Source of the DNA: an uncultured Clostridia bacterium
Lineage (GTDB): Bacteria; Bacillota; Clostridia; Christensenellales; Pumilibacteraceae
DNA length: 10,624 bases
Reading direction: 5' to 3'
Assembly: GCA_934247335.1 (NCBI GenBank)
Contig: CAKQJJ010000031.1
Span: 1 to 10,624 of the forward strand
This document shows, one piece after another, positions 1 to 5,485 of the stretch (its first letter is position 1; every line of letters begins with the position of its first letter). The notes under the pieces were generated by a model. The model was not told the DNA's origin and did not search any database. It worked only from the letters and a program-made list of their open reading frames with translations. A program made the translations under genes and the position numbers.

Positions 1-3
1 CAG

Positions 4-32
4 TTGACTAAAAGGACAAATTCATTTATAAT
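4..32 (+). promoter_or_regulatory. Sigma-A promoter of rpmH
   Basis: TTGACT (4-9) and a perfect TATAAT (27-32) are separated by exactly 17 bases, so transcription should start near 39. This leaves a leader of about 70 bases before rpmH. In many Bacillota dnaA and oriC lie just upstream of rpmH, but they are not in this window. That the origin is near is therefore inference. Confidence 0.85.
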
Positions 33-107
33 ATTGCAGTAACGGTGTGCCCGCTAAAATTTTGCGCGCGCCTTAAACGAAAACATTACCTAAAAGGAGA
101 CATAGAT

Positions 108-260
108 ATGAAAAGAACTTATCAGCCTAAGAAGAGAAGCAGATTGAAGGTACACGGATTCAGACAGAGAATGAGCTCTGCCGCAGGAAGAAGAGTACTC
201 AAGAGAAGAAGAGACAAAGGCAGAAAAAATATCGCAGTCAAGCCCCTCGGTTCGCACTAA
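108..260 (+). CDS. rpmH: 50S ribosomal protein L34
   Basis: L34 is a small, very basic protein of the large ribosomal subunit that binds 23S rRNA. The product has 50 residues and opens with the family signature MKRTYQPKKR. It continues with HGFRQRMSSAAGRRVLKRRR and a KGRK motif. The usual length is about 44, so the C-terminal tail (KPLGSH end) is a few residues longer than in Bacillus subtilis. The start at 108 is chosen because the family always begins MKRT(F/Y)QP and because AAGGAG at 94-99 lies 8 bases upstream. An upstream in-frame ATG at 45 has neither support. The gene follows a consensus promoter and is first in a cluster with rnpA, yidD, yidC and jag. Strong expression is expected. 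Confidence 0.97.
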   Translation: MKRTYQPKKRSRLKVHGFRQRMSSAAGRRVLKRRRDKGRKNIAVKPLGSH

Positions 261-315
261 TCGGGCAGGGAATGACGACGAACACTTTGTTATTCAGGAC
301 AAAAGACGACAATTC

Positions 316-342
316 CGCCCCTTTACGTTAAAGGGGCGTTTT
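316..342 (+). terminator. Hairpin plus T4 between rpmH and rnpA (attenuator-like)
   Basis: A 9-bp perfect stem (CGCCCCTTT 316-324 with AAAGGGGCG 330-338) encloses the loop ACGTT and is followed by TTTT (339-342). The short U-tract suggests partial termination. This would let abundant rpmH mRNA be made with less rnpA mRNA. The only purine-rich stretch near the rnpA start (AAGGGG, 331-336) is buried in the 3' arm. Confidence 0.6.
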
Positions 343-352
343 GCGGTTTATC

Positions 353-706
353 ATGCTTGCAAAGAAGTACAGACTGACAAAACGCGGCTCGTTTGCCTAC
401 GTGTATCGTAAAGGCGGCGCCGTCCGCGGTAAATACATGACGCTTATTTACGTTCAGGGAAAAGAATTGCCCCGTCTCGGCTTGTCCGTAAACAACAAAG
501 TGGGTCACGCCGTGGTTCGCAACAAACTCAAACGCAGAATGCGCGAAGTAATGCGCTCGTATTTAAGCGATATAAAGCCCTGCCAGGCTATTTTTGCCGC
601 AAAAAGCAATGCCGGAGGACTAAGTTACGCCTGCGTAAAAGAAGAAATGTCCGCGCTTTTGAAAAAAAGCGGACTTCTTTCCTGCGATGCGAAAAAAGAA
701 GACTAA
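353..706 (+). CDS. rnpA: Ribonuclease P protein component
   Basis: RnpA binds RNase P RNA and helps the ribozyme mature tRNA 5' ends. The 117-residue product has the N-terminal pattern LAKKYRLTKRGSFAYVYRKG, the GLSVNNKVGHAVVRNKLKRR segment and the RNR motif R56-N57-x2-K60-R61-x2-R64-E65 that contacts the RNA. Length is normal (about 115-120). The ATG at 353 is preferred because the family begins M(L/K)xKxxRLxK. An in-frame TTG at 341 would add four residues and lies only 4 bases from AAGGGG. No well-spaced ribosome site precedes 353, so translation is probably weak or depends on the upstream hairpin. The 3' end overlaps yidD by 20 bases. Confidence 0.95.
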   Translation: MLAKKYRLTKRGSFAYVYRKGGAVRGKYMTLIYVQGKELPRLGLSVNNKVGHAVVRNKLKRRMREVMRSYLSDIKPCQAIFAAKSNAGGLSYACVKEEMSALLKKSGLLSCDAKKED

Positions 707-977
707 AAAACAAATAATAATCGACTTGATCACGTTCAAGTGGTTATTCAAGGGATTGGTTCTGTTTTACAAAAAATGCATTTCCCCCGCCCTGCCAAAC
801 GTGTGCGCGTATACGCCAAGTTGTTCGACGTATATGTTGCAATGCATCGAAAAATTCGGCGTAATCAAGGGCATTCCGCGCGGAATATGGCGTATTCTTC
901 GCTGTAACCCGTGGACGAAAGGCGGATTCGATCCCGTACCCGACAACCCAAAAGGAGCTATGAAATGGCTTTTCTAA
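687..977 (+). CDS. yidD: Membrane protein insertion efficiency factor YidD
   Basis: YidD is a small membrane-associated protein that helps YidC-dependent insertion of inner-membrane proteins. The 96-residue product has a Lys-rich start, an amphipathic or hydrophobic stretch (residues 10-29) and the family core. That core runs CISPALPNVCAYTPSCSTY, then GIPRGIWRILRCNPW and GGFDPVP. Conserved cysteines are at 31, 40, 46, 53 and 73. The start at 687 lies inside rnpA (20-base overlap). It is the only Met before the conserved core, so coupling to rnpA translation is likely. The end overlaps yidC by 13 bases, and AAAGGAG of yidC lies inside this gene. This rnpA-yidD-yidC order is standard in bacteria. 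Confidence 0.95.
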   Translation: MRKKKTKKQIIIDLITFKWLFKGLVLFYKKCISPALPNVCAYTPSCSTYMLQCIEKFGVIKGIPRGIWRILRCNPWTKGGFDPVPDNPKGAMKWLF

Positions 978-2665
978 GCATTATTTCCGAAGTAACGGCA
1001 CCGACCGGACTGTGGAGCTGGCTTATTCTCAACGTATTCTCGTTTATCGCCGATTACGGTTGGAGAATAGTTTTCTTCACGTTCTGTCTTAAACTCTTGC
1101 TGTCGCCTATCGATATTTATCAGAGATACAAGGCAAGAAAAAATCAGCTTATAACCTTAAAACTCAAGCCGCAGATGGACAAGTTGCAGAAAATGTACGG
1201 CAACGACCAGAAAATGTTGGCTCAGAAGCAGATGGAACTCAGCAAAAAGGCGGGAATCAGCTATTTTTCGTCCTGCCTGCCCGCAATAATAACGCTCGTA
1301 ATTTTCCTTACGTTGTTCTCCCGCGGACTTCAACCCATCAGCCAGTACCAGAATTTCCGTCAGTACGAACAGCTTTACAATACGTACGTTCGTTATTGCG
1401 ACGATAATCTCACCGAAAAACGCTACAACGAGATTTTCGCTTCCGAGATAGATAAAGCGAAAACCGACGCTGAAGCAAAGAAAAGCGATATCCGCACCGT
1501 CGAAAGCGACAGATTGAAAGAACAGCTCGGACTCGAAGCGTACAACGCCGTTGTCAAAGCCGAATACAACCGTATTTACGAAACCGAGTACGAAAAGAAA
1601 CATAAAGAGGTTGAGGCGAAAAAGGACAGCTATCTTGCCGCAGCAAAAAAAGCGCTGATCGCTCAGACTGCCGAAAAGGCGTACAACGACGCTCTCCAAG
1701 AAAAATTGTCGCCCTATACGTACGATCAGTATTGCGCCCTTTCCGACGAGGAGAAAACCGCAATCGCCGAAGCCGCGCAGTATGCGTACAACGTTGCCGT
1801 AAATTCTTTCGACGAAGAGGCAAATAAGGCGCTCATCGAAGAAAACGCCGAAAAGGAAATGAAGCTTGCTGCCGAAAACGCAGTTCGCCAGGTTGCCGAA
1901 AACGCCGTTAATAAAGAAGCAACGGCGGCTAAAAACGCAGCCCTCAACGCATATACGGCTGAAGATCACGCTGCCGAACTTGACGCAAACACCGAAAAGG
2001 CAATCGCTCAGACCGCCGAAAATACCGTCCGCACCAAGGCAAACGATTACTGCAAAGACATCGCTCAGACCAAGGTGTTCGAGGCGTACGAAAACGGCGT
2101 TAAGATGAACTTCCTGTGGATTAAAAACATCTGGAACGCCGATACGTTCTGGACCAAACCCATCAATAAGTACGACGATTTCATTAAAAATATCGGCAAT
2201 TACGCAAAACCCGGCAAGGGAATATCCGAAGATCAGCTTAACAAAATGCTCAATTCCGCCAAGTACGGCGACGTTATGGGCAAGCTTCTGGACGATCCCG
2301 AATACAACAGTGCCAACGGCTACATGATTCTGCCCGTTCTCACCGTGCTTTTGTCTGTAGTCATGCAGGTGCTTTCCTATCGTCAGCAGAAGCAGGGCGG
2401 TCAGATGAACGCTCAAAGCGAAAGCACGTCCAAAATCATGATGTTCGTAATGCCCGTATTCATGGCGTGGTTCGCGTTCTCGTATACCGCAGCTTTTGCG
2501 CTGTACCTCGTTATGAGCTACGTCGTTTCGATTGCCATTTCGCTTATCGGCTCGCTCGTAGTCAAGATTGCCGATAAAAAGACCGAAAAGGCGCTCGTAA
2601 CCGAAGTTCAGCAGTACGGCAGACCGGATTTCTCGGACAGAAAGAACGATAAAAACGACAAATAA
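965..2665 (+). CDS. yidC: YidC/Oxa1/Alb3 membrane protein insertase with a large extracytoplasmic insertion
   Basis: This insertase places membrane proteins in the bilayer alone or with SecYEG. Its 566 residues compare with about 260-290 in most Gram-positive relatives. I see hydrophobic segments at about 15-48, 103-121, 453-472, 490-508 and 510-535. The cytoplasmic charged hairpin (about 50-100, PQMDKLQKMYGNDQKM) lies between the first two. The excess is at about 131-380, in the external loop between the second and third helices. It is Ala/Glu/Lys-rich, predicted helical or coiled-coil, and has internal similarity (IAQTAEKAYNDA at 232 and IAQTAENTVRTKA at 347). The groove arginine of the family (E. 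coli R366) is Lys43 here, five residues before the conserved Pro48. No lipobox cysteine is present. The start at 965 is set by AAAGGAG at 951-957. An in-frame ATG at 911 lies inside yidD and lacks support. Confidence 0.95.
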   Translation: MAFLSIISEVTAPTGLWSWLILNVFSFIADYGWRIVFFTFCLKLLLSPIDIYQRYKARKNQLITLKLKPQMDKLQKMYGNDQKMLAQKQMELSKKAGISYFSSCLPAIITLVIFLTLFSRGLQPISQYQNFRQYEQLYNTYVRYCDDNLTEKRYNEIFASEIDKAKTDAEAKKSDIRTVESDRLKEQLGLEAYNAVVKAEYNRIYETEYEKKHKEVEAKKDSYLAAAKKALIAQTAEKAYNDALQEKLSPYTYDQYCALSDEEKTAIAEAAQYAYNVAVNSFDEEANKALIEENAEKEMKLAAENAVRQVAENAVNKEATAAKNAALNAYTAEDHAAELDANTEKAIAQTAENTVRTKANDYCKDIAQTKVFEAYENGVKMNFLWIKNIWNADTFWTKPINKYDDFIKNIGNYAKPGKGISEDQLNKMLNSAKYGDVMGKLLDDPEYNSANGYMILPVLTVLLSVVMQVLSYRQQKQGGQMNAQSESTSKIMMFVMPVFMAWFAFSYTAAFALYLVMSYVVSIAISLIGSLVVKIADKKTEKALVTEVQQYGRPDFSDRKNDKNDK

Positions 2666-2672
2666 TCGAAAG

Positions 2673-2694
2673 CGCGGTAATCCGATTTACCGCG
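2673..2694 (+). other. Hairpin abutting the jag ribosome binding site
   Basis: CGCGGTAA (2673-2680) pairs perfectly with TTACCGCG (2687-2694) around a 6-base loop. It is followed directly by AGAGGTG, the ribosome site of jag. There is no T-tract, so a terminator is unlikely. It may mark an RNA processing or stability boundary between yidC and jag, or influence access to the ribosome site. Confidence 0.5.
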
Positions 2695-2706
2695 AGAGGT
2701 GAAAAT

Positions 2707-3672
2707 ATGATAGTAGAAGGAATAGGAAAAAAATTGGACGACGCCATAAGCGACGGACTTGAAAAACTTGCTCAGGAATCGGGCAAAGAAGGTATCACCA
2801 TCGACGACGTTGACGTCGAAGTTCTGTGCAGCGGAAGCTGGCTCAGAAAAGCAAAAGTCCGCATGACTTTCGACGCAGATGCGTTCGAGCAGCAGAAAGC
2901 TTCTGCTCCCGCGGAAAAGGTCGAAGAAGACTGGTATCAGCCCAAAAAAGAATTCCGCAAAGAAAAGAAATTCGACAAAAGAGAGCGCTCCGATCGCTAT
3001 GAAAAGCAACGCCCCGCTCGCGAAAACAAAGCTCCCGTCGAAAATAAGGAAGTCGCTCCCGAAGAAGCAAAACAGCCCGCAACTCCCGCCGAGCCGCCCA
3101 AGCCCGTTTCTGAAGAACAGGTGGAACTGGCACGCGCATACGTCAGCGAACTGCTGCGCCTCATGAACGTCGAAGCAAGCCTTGTCATCAACACCGATAA
3201 GGGCAGCATCGATCTCGATATCGTAACCGAAGACACTTCGATTATCGGTCATCACGGCGAAGTTCTCGACTCCATCCAGCAGCTTTGCAAGCGCGCCGTG
3301 GAAGAGGGCGAAGACAAACACCTTGCCGTCAACGTCGATTGCAAGGGCTATCGCGAAGGCAGAGAAAAAACGCTTGTCGCACTCGCAAACCGCATGGCTG
3401 CCAAGGCAGTTAAAACGGGCAGAAAAGTGCTTCTCGAACCCATGAACAACACTCAGCGCAAGATTATCCACGCAACGCTCAACGACAACGATAAAGTGTT
3501 CACCAAGAGCGAGGGCAAGGAACCCAATCGCCGCGTGGTAATAATCCCCAAGCGCAGCAGGAACAACCGCGGCTACAACAATAATCGTAATCGCGCTCCC
3601 AGAACCGAAACCACCGCGCCCGAGTCCGCACCCGTGCAGACCGCCGAAGCGCCCGTTTCTGAAAACGAATAA
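2707..3672 (+). CDS. khpB: RNA-binding protein Jag/KhpB (Jag-N, KH-II, R3H)
   Basis: KhpB (Jag, EloR) is a cytoplasmic RNA-binding protein that, in streptococci and relatives, works with KhpA in cell elongation and division. The 321 residues show a Jag-N domain (1-55, MIVEGIGKKLDDAISDGLEK to SWLRKAKVRM). A charged, Pro-rich linker follows (60-135). A KH-II domain covers about 138-212, with the GxxG loop as G181-H-H-G184 and then EVLDSIQQL. The R3H domain covers about 215-282, with R251-x3-H255. The C-terminal tail (282-321) is Arg/Asn-rich, then Ala/Pro/Thr-rich, and looks disordered. The GxxG loop has two His where a Lys or Arg is usual. GAGGTG at 2696-2701 supports the start. The gene is 41 bases after yidC. 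The usual next genes mnmE and mnmG are absent. Confidence 0.95.
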   Translation: MIVEGIGKKLDDAISDGLEKLAQESGKEGITIDDVDVEVLCSGSWLRKAKVRMTFDADAFEQQKASAPAEKVEEDWYQPKKEFRKEKKFDKRERSDRYEKQRPARENKAPVENKEVAPEEAKQPATPAEPPKPVSEEQVELARAYVSELLRLMNVEASLVINTDKGSIDLDIVTEDTSIIGHHGEVLDSIQQLCKRAVEEGEDKHLAVNVDCKGYREGREKTLVALANRMAAKAVKTGRKVLLEPMNNTQRKIIHATLNDNDKVFTKSEGKEPNRRVVIIPKRSRNNRGYNNNRNRAPRTETTAPESAPVQTAEAPVSENE

Positions 3673-3732
3673 TCATTCGGCATAATAACGCGCCAATCAC
3701 ATAAGTGATTGCCGTTAAACATCCGATATCGC

Positions 3733-3783
3733 AGGTCCGCAGGCTTCCCCGCCCACGGACCTACTTTTCTGAAAAAAAGTAGG
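3733..3783 (+). repeat. Two overlapping inverted repeats sharing three bases
   Basis: AGGTCCG (3733-3739) pairs with CGGACCT (3756-3762). CCTACTTTT (3760-3768) pairs with AAAAGTAGG (3775-3783). The stems share 3760-3762, so the closing base pairs of the two are mutually exclusive. No T-tract follows on either strand. The second stem resembles extragenic palindromes I associate with Clostridia intergenic regions, but that link is from memory and not tested here. Confidence 0.55.
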
Positions 3784-3908
3784 CAAAAAACTTTTGGGCT
3801 AGGCTTATTATAATAGTAGGGTTGATTCTCTTCTACTTTTGCTTTGCGTATAAAGCAGACACCGTGCTTTTTTGTAAAAATAGGCAAAAACTTTTGTGTT
3901 AGGTGTAC
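3780..3908 (+). repeat. Diverged direct repeat, two units about 101 bases apart
   Basis: TAGGCAAAAAACTTTTGGGC begins at 3780 and TAGGCAAAAACTTTTGTGTT begins at 3881, and both continue into TAGG. A CTACTTTT precedes each copy (3761 and 3833). The two units look like degenerate copies of one extragenic element. Confidence 0.5.
3852..3873 (+). terminator. Weak candidate terminator downstream of jag
   Basis: AAAGCA (3852-3857) pairs with TGCTTT (3865-3870) around a 7-base loop, and the T run extends to 3873. The stem is short and AT-rich and lies 180 bases past the jag stop. It is the only plus-strand hairpin with a T-tract that I find before the next promoter. Confidence 0.3.
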
Positions 3909-3934
3909 AGATACAAAGTCACATTTTCTGATTT

Positions 3935-3994
3935 GTAGGGGAGGGGTTTCCTCTCCTGCATTATAATGTAGGGACAGACGTCCTCGGCTGTCCG
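3935..3994 (+). repeat. Pair of G/C palindromes, each headed by TGTAGGG
   Basis: TGTAGGG occurs at 3935 and again at 3967. The first header runs into a stem AGGGGAGG (3937-3944) with CCTCTCCT (3950-3957), which includes one G-T pair. The second runs into GGACAG (3972-3977) with CTGTCC (3988-3993). The repeated header with different stems suggests a modular extragenic palindrome family. Confidence 0.5.
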
Positions 3995-4016
3995 ATTATG
4001 GTTTTTGCAAAAGCAA

Positions 4017-4053
4017 GTGACATATTTTAAATCGGATAATTTCATTATGTCAC
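4017..4053 (+). repeat. Extended imperfect hairpin
   Basis: GTGACATA (4017-4024) pairs with TATGTCAC (4046-4053), and AAAT (4029-4032) pairs with ATTT (4039-4042) inside it. The structure is strand-symmetric and AT-rich. It could be another extragenic palindrome or a binding site. Confidence 0.45.
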
Positions 4054-4174
4054 ATACAAATGACTTCTTTCGTAGGTTGGTGCTTGCTCCCGCCGCCATT
4101 TTATTCGGATATCCAACGGCATCCAATCTCTACAATTAAAACGAAAAACCGTAACGCAGCAACGACTTCTTCCC

Positions 4175-4228
4175 AAAAAACATTCCCCGAAAAATCTTCC
4201 GAAAAAATTTTTAAAAATTCCGAAAAAA
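4175..4228 (+). promoter_or_regulatory. Phased A-tracts upstream of the perR promoter
   Basis: Runs of five or six A begin at 4175, 4190, 4202, 4213 and 4223, so spacing tightens from 15 to 10 bases towards the -35 box at 4232. Runs repeated near the helical period bend DNA, and A-rich DNA just upstream of -35 can act as an UP element for the RNA polymerase alpha subunit. Function here is inference. Confidence 0.5.
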
Positions 4229-4231
4229 CGC

Positions 4232-4260
4232 TTGACAAATAGGAATAATTACTATATAAT
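4232..4260 (+). promoter_or_regulatory. Consensus sigma-A promoter of the perR-rubrerythrin operon
   Basis: TTGACA (4232-4237) and TATAAT (4255-4260) are both perfect and 17 bases apart, predicting a start near 4267. Such a strong promoter fits a gene pair that is held down by a repressor bound over the start site. Confidence 0.9.
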
Positions 4261-4266
4261 ATAGTC

Positions 4267-4287
4267 AAATGATAATGATTATCATTT
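4267..4287 (+). promoter_or_regulatory. Fur-type operator over the transcription start
   Basis: A perfect 21-base palindrome (10-base arms, central G) contains TGATAATGATTATCA at 4270-4284. This is an exact 7-1-7 Fur box (TGATAAT-N-ATTATCA). The PerR box of B. subtilis has T rather than G at the second position of each arm (TTATAAT-N-ATTATAA). It begins 6 bases after the -10 box and covers the predicted start, so bound repressor should block initiation. Confidence 0.85.
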
Positions 4288-4324
4288 ACGACCAATCCGA
4301 CACTATCGGAATCACAAGGAGCAT

Positions 4325-4699
4325 ATGAGAAAATCGCAACAAAGAGAAGCCGTGTATTCGATAATCAAATCCACCACGTCGCACCCCGACGCATATTGGG
4401 TGTACGAAAAGGCGCGTGAAATTATTCCGGATATAAGCTTGGGAACGGTTTACCGCAATCTCGGTCAGCTTACCGAGAGCGGTGACCTCATCACCATCGA
4501 AACGGACGAGGGAGTGGTTCATTACGACGCCCGCACTTCTTTTCACGCCCATTTCATATGCGAAAAGTGCGGTAAAATAACCGATCTGTTTATCGAACCG
4601 CACAGCGAAGAAGTCGAAAACCTCGGATACACGGTCGAAAAGGAAAAACGCGTCTATTACGGCGTGTGTAAAAATTGCAACGAAAAACATAAAAACTAA
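4325..4699 (+). CDS. perR: Fur-family repressor, PerR-like metal site
   Basis: Fur-family dimers repress when loaded with Fe(II) or Mn(II). PerR loses repression when peroxide oxidises its His ligands. The 124-residue product has a winged helix (about 1-60, recognition segment SLGTVYRNLGQL) and a dimerisation domain. All five PerR regulatory-site ligands align without gaps to B. subtilis PerR: H20, D68, H74, H76 and D87 (H37, D85, H91, H93, D104). D87 is Glu in typical Fur. The structural zinc cysteines are C79, C82, C115 and C118. Position R44 matches PerR N61, where Fur has Arg. The protein is about 20 residues shorter than B. subtilis PerR, at the N-terminus. AAGGAG at 4316-4321 is close to the ATG. 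It is probably autoregulated through the operator at 4267-4287 and co-transcribed with rubrerythrin. A true Fur role is the alternative. Confidence 0.9.
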   Translation: MRKSQQREAVYSIIKSTTSHPDAYWVYEKAREIIPDISLGTVYRNLGQLTESGDLITIETDEGVVHYDARTSFHAHFICEKCGKITDLFIEPHSEEVENLGYTVEKEKRVYYGVCKNCNEKHKN

Positions 4700-4718
4700 T
4701 TTTGAGAGGATTAAAACA

Positions 4719-5261
4719 ATGAAAAAACAGAAAAGATGCTTAATTTGCGGATGTATCGTAGACGAAGAAGTGGAAAGATGCCCTCAGTGCGGCGCAACTA
4801 AGTTTGAAATGCTCGAAGTAAGCTGCGCTTACAACTGGGCGTGCGTTCACGCAGTGGGCGACGGCAAAGTGGAAGACGCCGAGGTTTTGCAGGGCTTGAA
4901 AGACCATTTCCACGGCGAATGCACCGAAGTGGGTATGTACCTGGCAATGGCAAGAGTAGCCGACAGAGAGGGCTATCCCGAAGTTGCCGAAGCATATAAA
5001 AGAATAGCGTACGAAGAAGCAGAACACGCAGCAAAATTCTGCGAACTTCTCGGCGAAGTGGTTTCCGCTTCCACCGAAGAAAACCTGATTGCCCGCGCCG
5101 GCGCCGAAGAGGGAGCTTGCTCGGCTAAACTCGAAATCGCAAAGCGCGCAAAACAGCTCGGATACGACGCGGTTCACGACACCGTTCACGAAATGGCAAA
5201 GGACGAAGCTCGTCACGGCGCAGTTTTTGCCGGACTTCTGAAAAGATATTTCGGTAAATAA
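4719..5261 (+). CDS. rbr: Reverse rubrerythrin (N-terminal rubredoxin, C-terminal diiron domain)
   Basis: Rubrerythrins reduce hydrogen peroxide (and, for reverse types, oxygen) to water with electrons from NAD(P)H via rubredoxin partners, in the cytoplasm of anaerobes. The 180-residue product begins with a rubredoxin-like iron site (C7, C10, C21, C24). A ferritin-like four-helix domain follows, with ligand motifs in the GECTE segment (66-70), E100-x2-H103, E130/E131 and E163-x2-H166. Rubredoxin before the diiron domain is the reverse order to classical rubrerythrin. GAGAGGA (4704-4710) precedes the ATG, and the gene starts 19 bases after perR, so the two share an mRNA. Reverse rubrerythrin is a known PerR target in Clostridium acetobutylicum, which supports a peroxide-response role here. 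A terminator follows. Confidence 0.95.
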   Translation: MKKQKRCLICGCIVDEEVERCPQCGATKFEMLEVSCAYNWACVHAVGDGKVEDAEVLQGLKDHFHGECTEVGMYLAMARVADREGYPEVAEAYKRIAYEEAEHAAKFCELLGEVVSASTEENLIARAGAEEGACSAKLEIAKRAKQLGYDAVHDTVHEMAKDEARHGAVFAGLLKRYFGK

Positions 5262-5340
5262 TTGCCCGTTCGCAATACAAATGAATGAAATAAATAAACT
5301 CGTATTGTAAATACAAAGAACAAAATCGAAAAGAAGAAAT

Positions 5341-5367
5341 GCAGACTTAAAAAGCTCTGCGTTTTTT
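5341..5367 (+). terminator. Intrinsic terminator of the perR-rubrerythrin operon
   Basis: GCAGACTT (5341-5348) pairs with AAG-C-TCTGC (5352-5360) with one bulged C, followed by G and six T (5362-5367). It lies 80 bases after the rubrerythrin stop. Confidence 0.75.
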
Positions 5368-5368
5368 C

Positions 5369-5397
5369 TTGCCTTTTTCCTCGATTGCGAGTATAAT
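5369..5397 (+). promoter_or_regulatory. Probable promoter of the mrp operon
   Basis: TTGCCT (5369-5374) and TATAAT (5392-5397) are 17 bases apart. The -35 box abuts the T-tract of the preceding terminator. The predicted leader of about 80 bases contains an imperfect hairpin (GGGA 5406-5409 with TCCC 5436-5439 as its base). Confidence 0.55.
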
Positions 5398-5485
5398 TAT
5401 CCGGAGGGAGTGAAGATAATTATTTGTCTTTTACTTCCCGTAAACACGCAAATATAAAAGCTTGAAAAAGCAAGGACGAATACAC

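Larger units (their letters stand above)
3673..4324. other. 650-base non-coding region with clustered palindromes
   Basis: I find no credible gene here. Short open frames on both strands (for example 3899-4126 on the minus strand and 4060-4242 on the plus strand) lack ribosome sites and family features. The stretch contains a 7-bp palindrome (CAATCAC/GTGATTG, 3694-3711), overlapping hairpins at 3733-3783, a diverged direct repeat, G/C-rich palindromes behind TGTAGGG, and a long hairpin at 4017-4053. It ends with the promoter and operator of the next operon. Its composition resembles a mosaic of extragenic repeats rather than decayed coding DNA. Confidence 0.6.

Noticed and set aside
64..71. 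GCGCGCGC run upstream of rpmH
   Set aside because: Short and isolated; I see no partner sequence or site that would give it a role.
45..107. N-terminal extension of L34 from ATG 45
   Set aside because: L34 proteins start at MKRT, the extension is unlike any L34 leader I know, and the ribosome site is placed for 108.
911..964. Earlier ATG (911) for yidC
   Set aside because: It would add 18 basic residues inside yidD coding sequence. The ATG at 965 has a perfect AAAGGAG at the right distance.
1157..2416. Open minus-strand frame of 419 codons opposite yidC
   Set aside because: It is the mirror of yidC. The plus-strand protein has clear insertase motifs, while the reverse reading is Phe/Val/Gly-rich without a domain, and no ribosome site is present.
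2608..3471. Open minus-strand frame of 287 codons opposite jag
   Set aside because: The composition (Phe/Ala/Asp-rich) is that expected from reading GAA/AAA/GCG-rich coding DNA backwards. The plus strand has Jag-N, KH and R3H domains.
4060..4242. Plus-strand 60-codon frame in the intergenic region
   Set aside because: No ribosome site, crosses the A-tract and promoter region, low-complexity Lys/Thr/Ser product.
5403..5457. Possible 15-codon leader peptide (GTG at 5410) after GGAGGG in the mrp leader
   Set aside because: The ribosome-like site ends only about 2 bases before the GTG, too close for normal initiation, and the peptide shows no run of regulatory codons.
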